Part shown: in pieces, positions 62,096-64,000 of the stretch
Layout of the letters: each line of letters starts with the position of its first letter
How positions within the stretch are numbered: the stretch's first letter is position 1
Source of the DNA: JBAZTO01 sp041661865
GTDB taxonomy: Bacteria > Planctomycetota > Phycisphaerae > SM23-33
Length of the DNA stretch: 64,000 bases
Direction of reading: 5' to 3'
NCBI GenBank assembly: GCA_041661865.1
Contig: JBAZTO010000012.1
Location: 6,084 to 70,083 of the forward strand
Notes under the pieces: generated by a model
Databases searched by the model: none
What the model saw: only the letters and a program-made list of their open reading frames with translations
What the model was told of the DNA's origin: nothing
Made by a program: the position numbers and the translations under genes

Positions 62096-64000
62096 ATGTC
62101 TAATAACAAAAACAGCCGTCGCCAGTCCCGCCTCCTGAAAAAAGCCCTTGGCCGCAAGAACCGCCGGCATGGGAAGCCGCTCTGCGACGAGAACAGGCCT
62201 TTGTTTGAAAGCCTGGAGCAGCGAATGCTGCTCTCGGCGATCAGCATCACGGGCGGCTACGACTTGCACTATGACGCGGCGGCTGGCGAGACCAACGCGC
62301 TGACATTCTGGAACTCCGGCGGCGACTACTACGTTGCCGATCCCGGCGCTACTGGTGGGATTATCGACGTCACCAATCCCGCTGCTGTTGCCGCAGGCTG
62401 GCTTTGGGACGCAGTGAACCTTTGGGCCTATGGCCCGGTTGGCGGCATTACCCAGGTCGACATTGCCCTCGACGACATGGGGGACACCACGGACATCCAC
62501 ACGACCGGACTGACGGACATCGAGGCGATCGCCCTCGACGCCGGCGGCGGGGCCTTCAGCGACACCCTGACGATCAACGGCAGCGGCGCCGACAACGCCA
62601 TCAGCCTGGCCGGCACGGGCGCCACCTCGGCCTCGGCGCAGGTCGACAGCGGCCCGGCGCTGACCATTACCAACCTGGGCACCGTGGGCGGCTCGACCTT
62701 CACGATCAACGCCAACGGCGGCGACGACGTGATCCAGGTCACCCCCGGAACCCTCGGCGCGGCGCAGGGGATCACCGTCAACGGCGGGGATCCGACCTCC
62801 AGCGACACCCTGATCGTCAACGGCACGGTCGCGGCGGACACCATCGGCTTTACGCCCACCGGCGCGGCGGCCGGCAGCGTGCAGGTCAACGCCCTGCCGC
62901 TGGTGACCTTCACGACGACCGAGCAGGTGGTCCTCAACGGACAGGGCGGCGGCGATACCCTGACGGTGACCACGCCGGCCGGGGCCAACACGATCCATTA
63001 CACCGTGGGCGAGGCCCCCGACGCCGGCGGCGTCGGAGTGGACTCCCTGGCGGCGATGCGCTTTGAGAACCTCGGCGCCGCGGGCACGGTGGCGATGGCC
63101 GACGCCGCTCCGGCACGCTCCGACACCCTGGACTACGACGGCACGGCCGGCAACGACGCCTTCGCCATCACCGCCGCCGGCGACGTCACCCTGGCCGGAC
63201 ACCTCACGGTCACCAGCGCCGGCGCCAACGCCGGTCTGGCCGACGTGACGCTCGACGGCCTCGAGGGCGAGGACACCTTCGCGGTGGCCAACGCGCATCC
63301 CTACACCACCATCCGACTCAACGGCGGGGATCCCTCCGCCAGCGACGTGGCGACCCTGGCCGGCAGCGCGGCCGCCGCCACGGTGGAGATGAACTCCGGC
63401 ACCACGGTCACGACCGTGGCCGGCGCCGGACTGGGCACCGTGGCCCTCAGCGGCGTCGAGATCGTCAACCTCACGACCACCGGCGCCGTCGAGATCGACG
63501 GCACGTCGGCCGACGACGCCTTCAGCGTCTCACCCACCGGCGCCAACACCGCCGGCACGACCCTGGCCGGACTCAACACTACGGTCAATACCGACAACAC
63601 CGGCACCTTCACGATCGACGGCGTCAGCGGAGGCAACGACCGACTGACGGTCAACGGAACCTCGGCCGGCAACACGATCACCGTCACGCCGACGACCGTG
63701 ACGGTCACGGGCCTGAAGGCCGTGGCCTACACCGCCATCGACGGCCTGGGCGTCAACGGCCAGGCGGGCCTGGACACGGTGGCCTACACCGGTTCGGCCG
63801 CCAGCGAGGCCTACGCCTACACCGCCGGCGTGGACGGACAGCCCGCGACGCTGACCGCGGCGGGCCTGCCCATCGGACTGACGGACATCGAGGCGATCGC
63901 CCTCGACGCCGGCGGCGGGGCCTTCAGCGACACCCTGACGATCAACGGCAGCGGCGCCGACAACGCCATCAGCCTGGCCGGCACGGGCGCCACCTCGGCC
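62096..64000 (+). CDS. Large repetitive planctomycete surface/secreted protein (3' partial)
   Basis: The visible 635 codons begin with a basic N-terminus (MSNNKNSRRQSRLLKK) leading to LFESLEQRMLLSA at residues 36-48, the planctomycete signature found at the start of exported giant proteins. The rest is Gly/Ala/Thr/Asp-rich with repeated units of the kind DTLTINGSGADNAI, FTINANGGDDVI, DTLIVNGTVAADTI and DRLTVNGTSAGNTI, resembling beta-solenoid or RTX-like repeats that bind calcium or build extended stalks. Continuation beyond the window is certain because no stop occurs. Codon use is very GC3-rich, and the repeats are near-identical in DNA. Confidence 0.88.
   Translation, partial: MSNNKNSRRQSRLLKKALGRKNRRHGKPLCDENRPLFESLEQRMLLSAISITGGYDLHYDAAAGETNALTFWNSGGDYYVADPGATGGIIDVTNPAAVAAGWLWDAVNLWAYGPVGGITQVDIALDDMGDTTDIHTTGLTDIEAIALDAGGGAFSDTLTINGSGADNAISLAGTGATSASAQVDSGPALTITNLGTVGGSTFTINANGGDDVIQVTPGTLGAAQGITVNGGDPTSSDTLIVNGTVAADTIGFTPTGAAAGSVQVNALPLVTFTTTEQVVLNGQGGGDTLTVTTPAGANTIHYTVGEAPDAGGVGVDSLAAMRFENLGAAGTVAMADAAPARSDTLDYDGTAGNDAFAITAAGDVTLAGHLTVTSAGANAGLADVTLDGLEGEDTFAVANAHPYTTIRLNGGDPSASDVATLAGSAAAATVEMNSGTTVTTVAGAGLGTVALSGVEIVNLTTTGAVEIDGTSADDAFSVSPTGANTAGTTLAGLNTTVNTDNTGTFTIDGVSGGNDRLTVNGTSAGNTITVTPTTVTVTGLKAVAYTAIDGLGVNGQAGLDTVAYTGSAASEAYAYTAGVDGQPATLTAAGLPIGLTDIEAIALDAGGGAFSDTLTINGSGADNAISLAGTGATSA
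62506..62632. repeat. 127-bp exact repeat within the surface protein, copy 1
   Basis: Identical to 63874-64000. The offset of 1368 bases is exactly 456 codons, so the protein probably contains a tandem 456-residue unit. Confidence 0.9.
63874..64000. repeat. 127-bp exact repeat within the surface protein, copy 2 (truncated by window)
   Basis: Second copy of 62506-62632; identity is still complete at the window edge, so the true repeat is longer. Confidence 0.9.

Overview
The window is GC-rich DNA that most likely comes from a planctomycete, probably an anaerobic member of the Phycisphaerae. The strongest taxonomic clue is the partial surface protein at the right end, whose N-terminus carries the planctomycete export motif LEQRMLLSA. 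A large Hdr/MvhD/MetFV gene set points to anaerobic one-carbon and electron-bifurcation metabolism. The taxonomic assignment is inference. No tRNA, rRNA or CRISPR array was seen.

Region 1 (1-14.7 kb) is a signalling island. It holds a REC-HD-GYP c-di-GMP phosphodiesterase, a 1562-residue hybrid kinase, two GGDEF diguanylate cyclases, a second membrane kinase with a stand-alone receiver, and a cytosolic hybrid kinase. On the opposite strand are a receiver and a FliA/WhiG-type sigma factor. The island shows recent internal duplication: a promoter plus N-terminus block occurs twice, and one PAS domain occurs almost identically in two genes.

Region 2 (15.3-36.9 kb) is an exopolysaccharide or O-antigen-type locus. 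It has two DegT-family aminotransferases, an ATP-grasp enzyme, two phosphoglycosyl transferases, GT4 and GT2 glycosyltransferases, an epimerase, UDP-glucose dehydrogenase, two acyltransferases, a Wzx-like flippase, a Wzy-like polymerase and an FkbM methyltransferase. It also has a complete GDP-L-fucose route (Gmd, Fcl) next to a GT10 fucosyltransferase. Two rightward promoters share a palindrome, GCGTC-N4-GACGC, over the -35 box. One GT2 gene is interrupted by a single-base frameshift.

Region 3 (36.7-59.9 kb) is a tightly packed leftward gene set of 17 genes over about 23 kb. In transcription order they are: MvhD, MetF, a diverged ferredoxin-GltB2, GltB2, GltB1+GltB3, HdrA(N)-NuoE, NuoF, NuoG(N)-HdrA(C), MvhD, MetV, HdrC, full-length double HdrA, MvhD, an FrhB-like protein, an AsrA-like protein, an AsrB-like protein and glutamate dehydrogenase. 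It looks like a flavin-based electron-bifurcating assembly joining NADH, ferredoxin, methylenetetrahydrofolate and glutamate. Most striking, one HdrA paralogue is split in trans: its N-terminal FAD segment is fused to NuoE and the rest is fused to a NuoG-type 2Fe-2S domain. hdrB and gltD are absent.

Region 4 (59.9-64 kb) holds an IS1595-family transposase with a 120-bp MITE inserted exactly at its stop codon, about 0.9 kb of gene-poor DNA, and the start of a large repeat-built surface protein that runs off the window. Dispersed intergenic hairpins (CACAGAG-rich and ACAGGCG types) punctuate regions 2 and 3 and in places form coding sequence.
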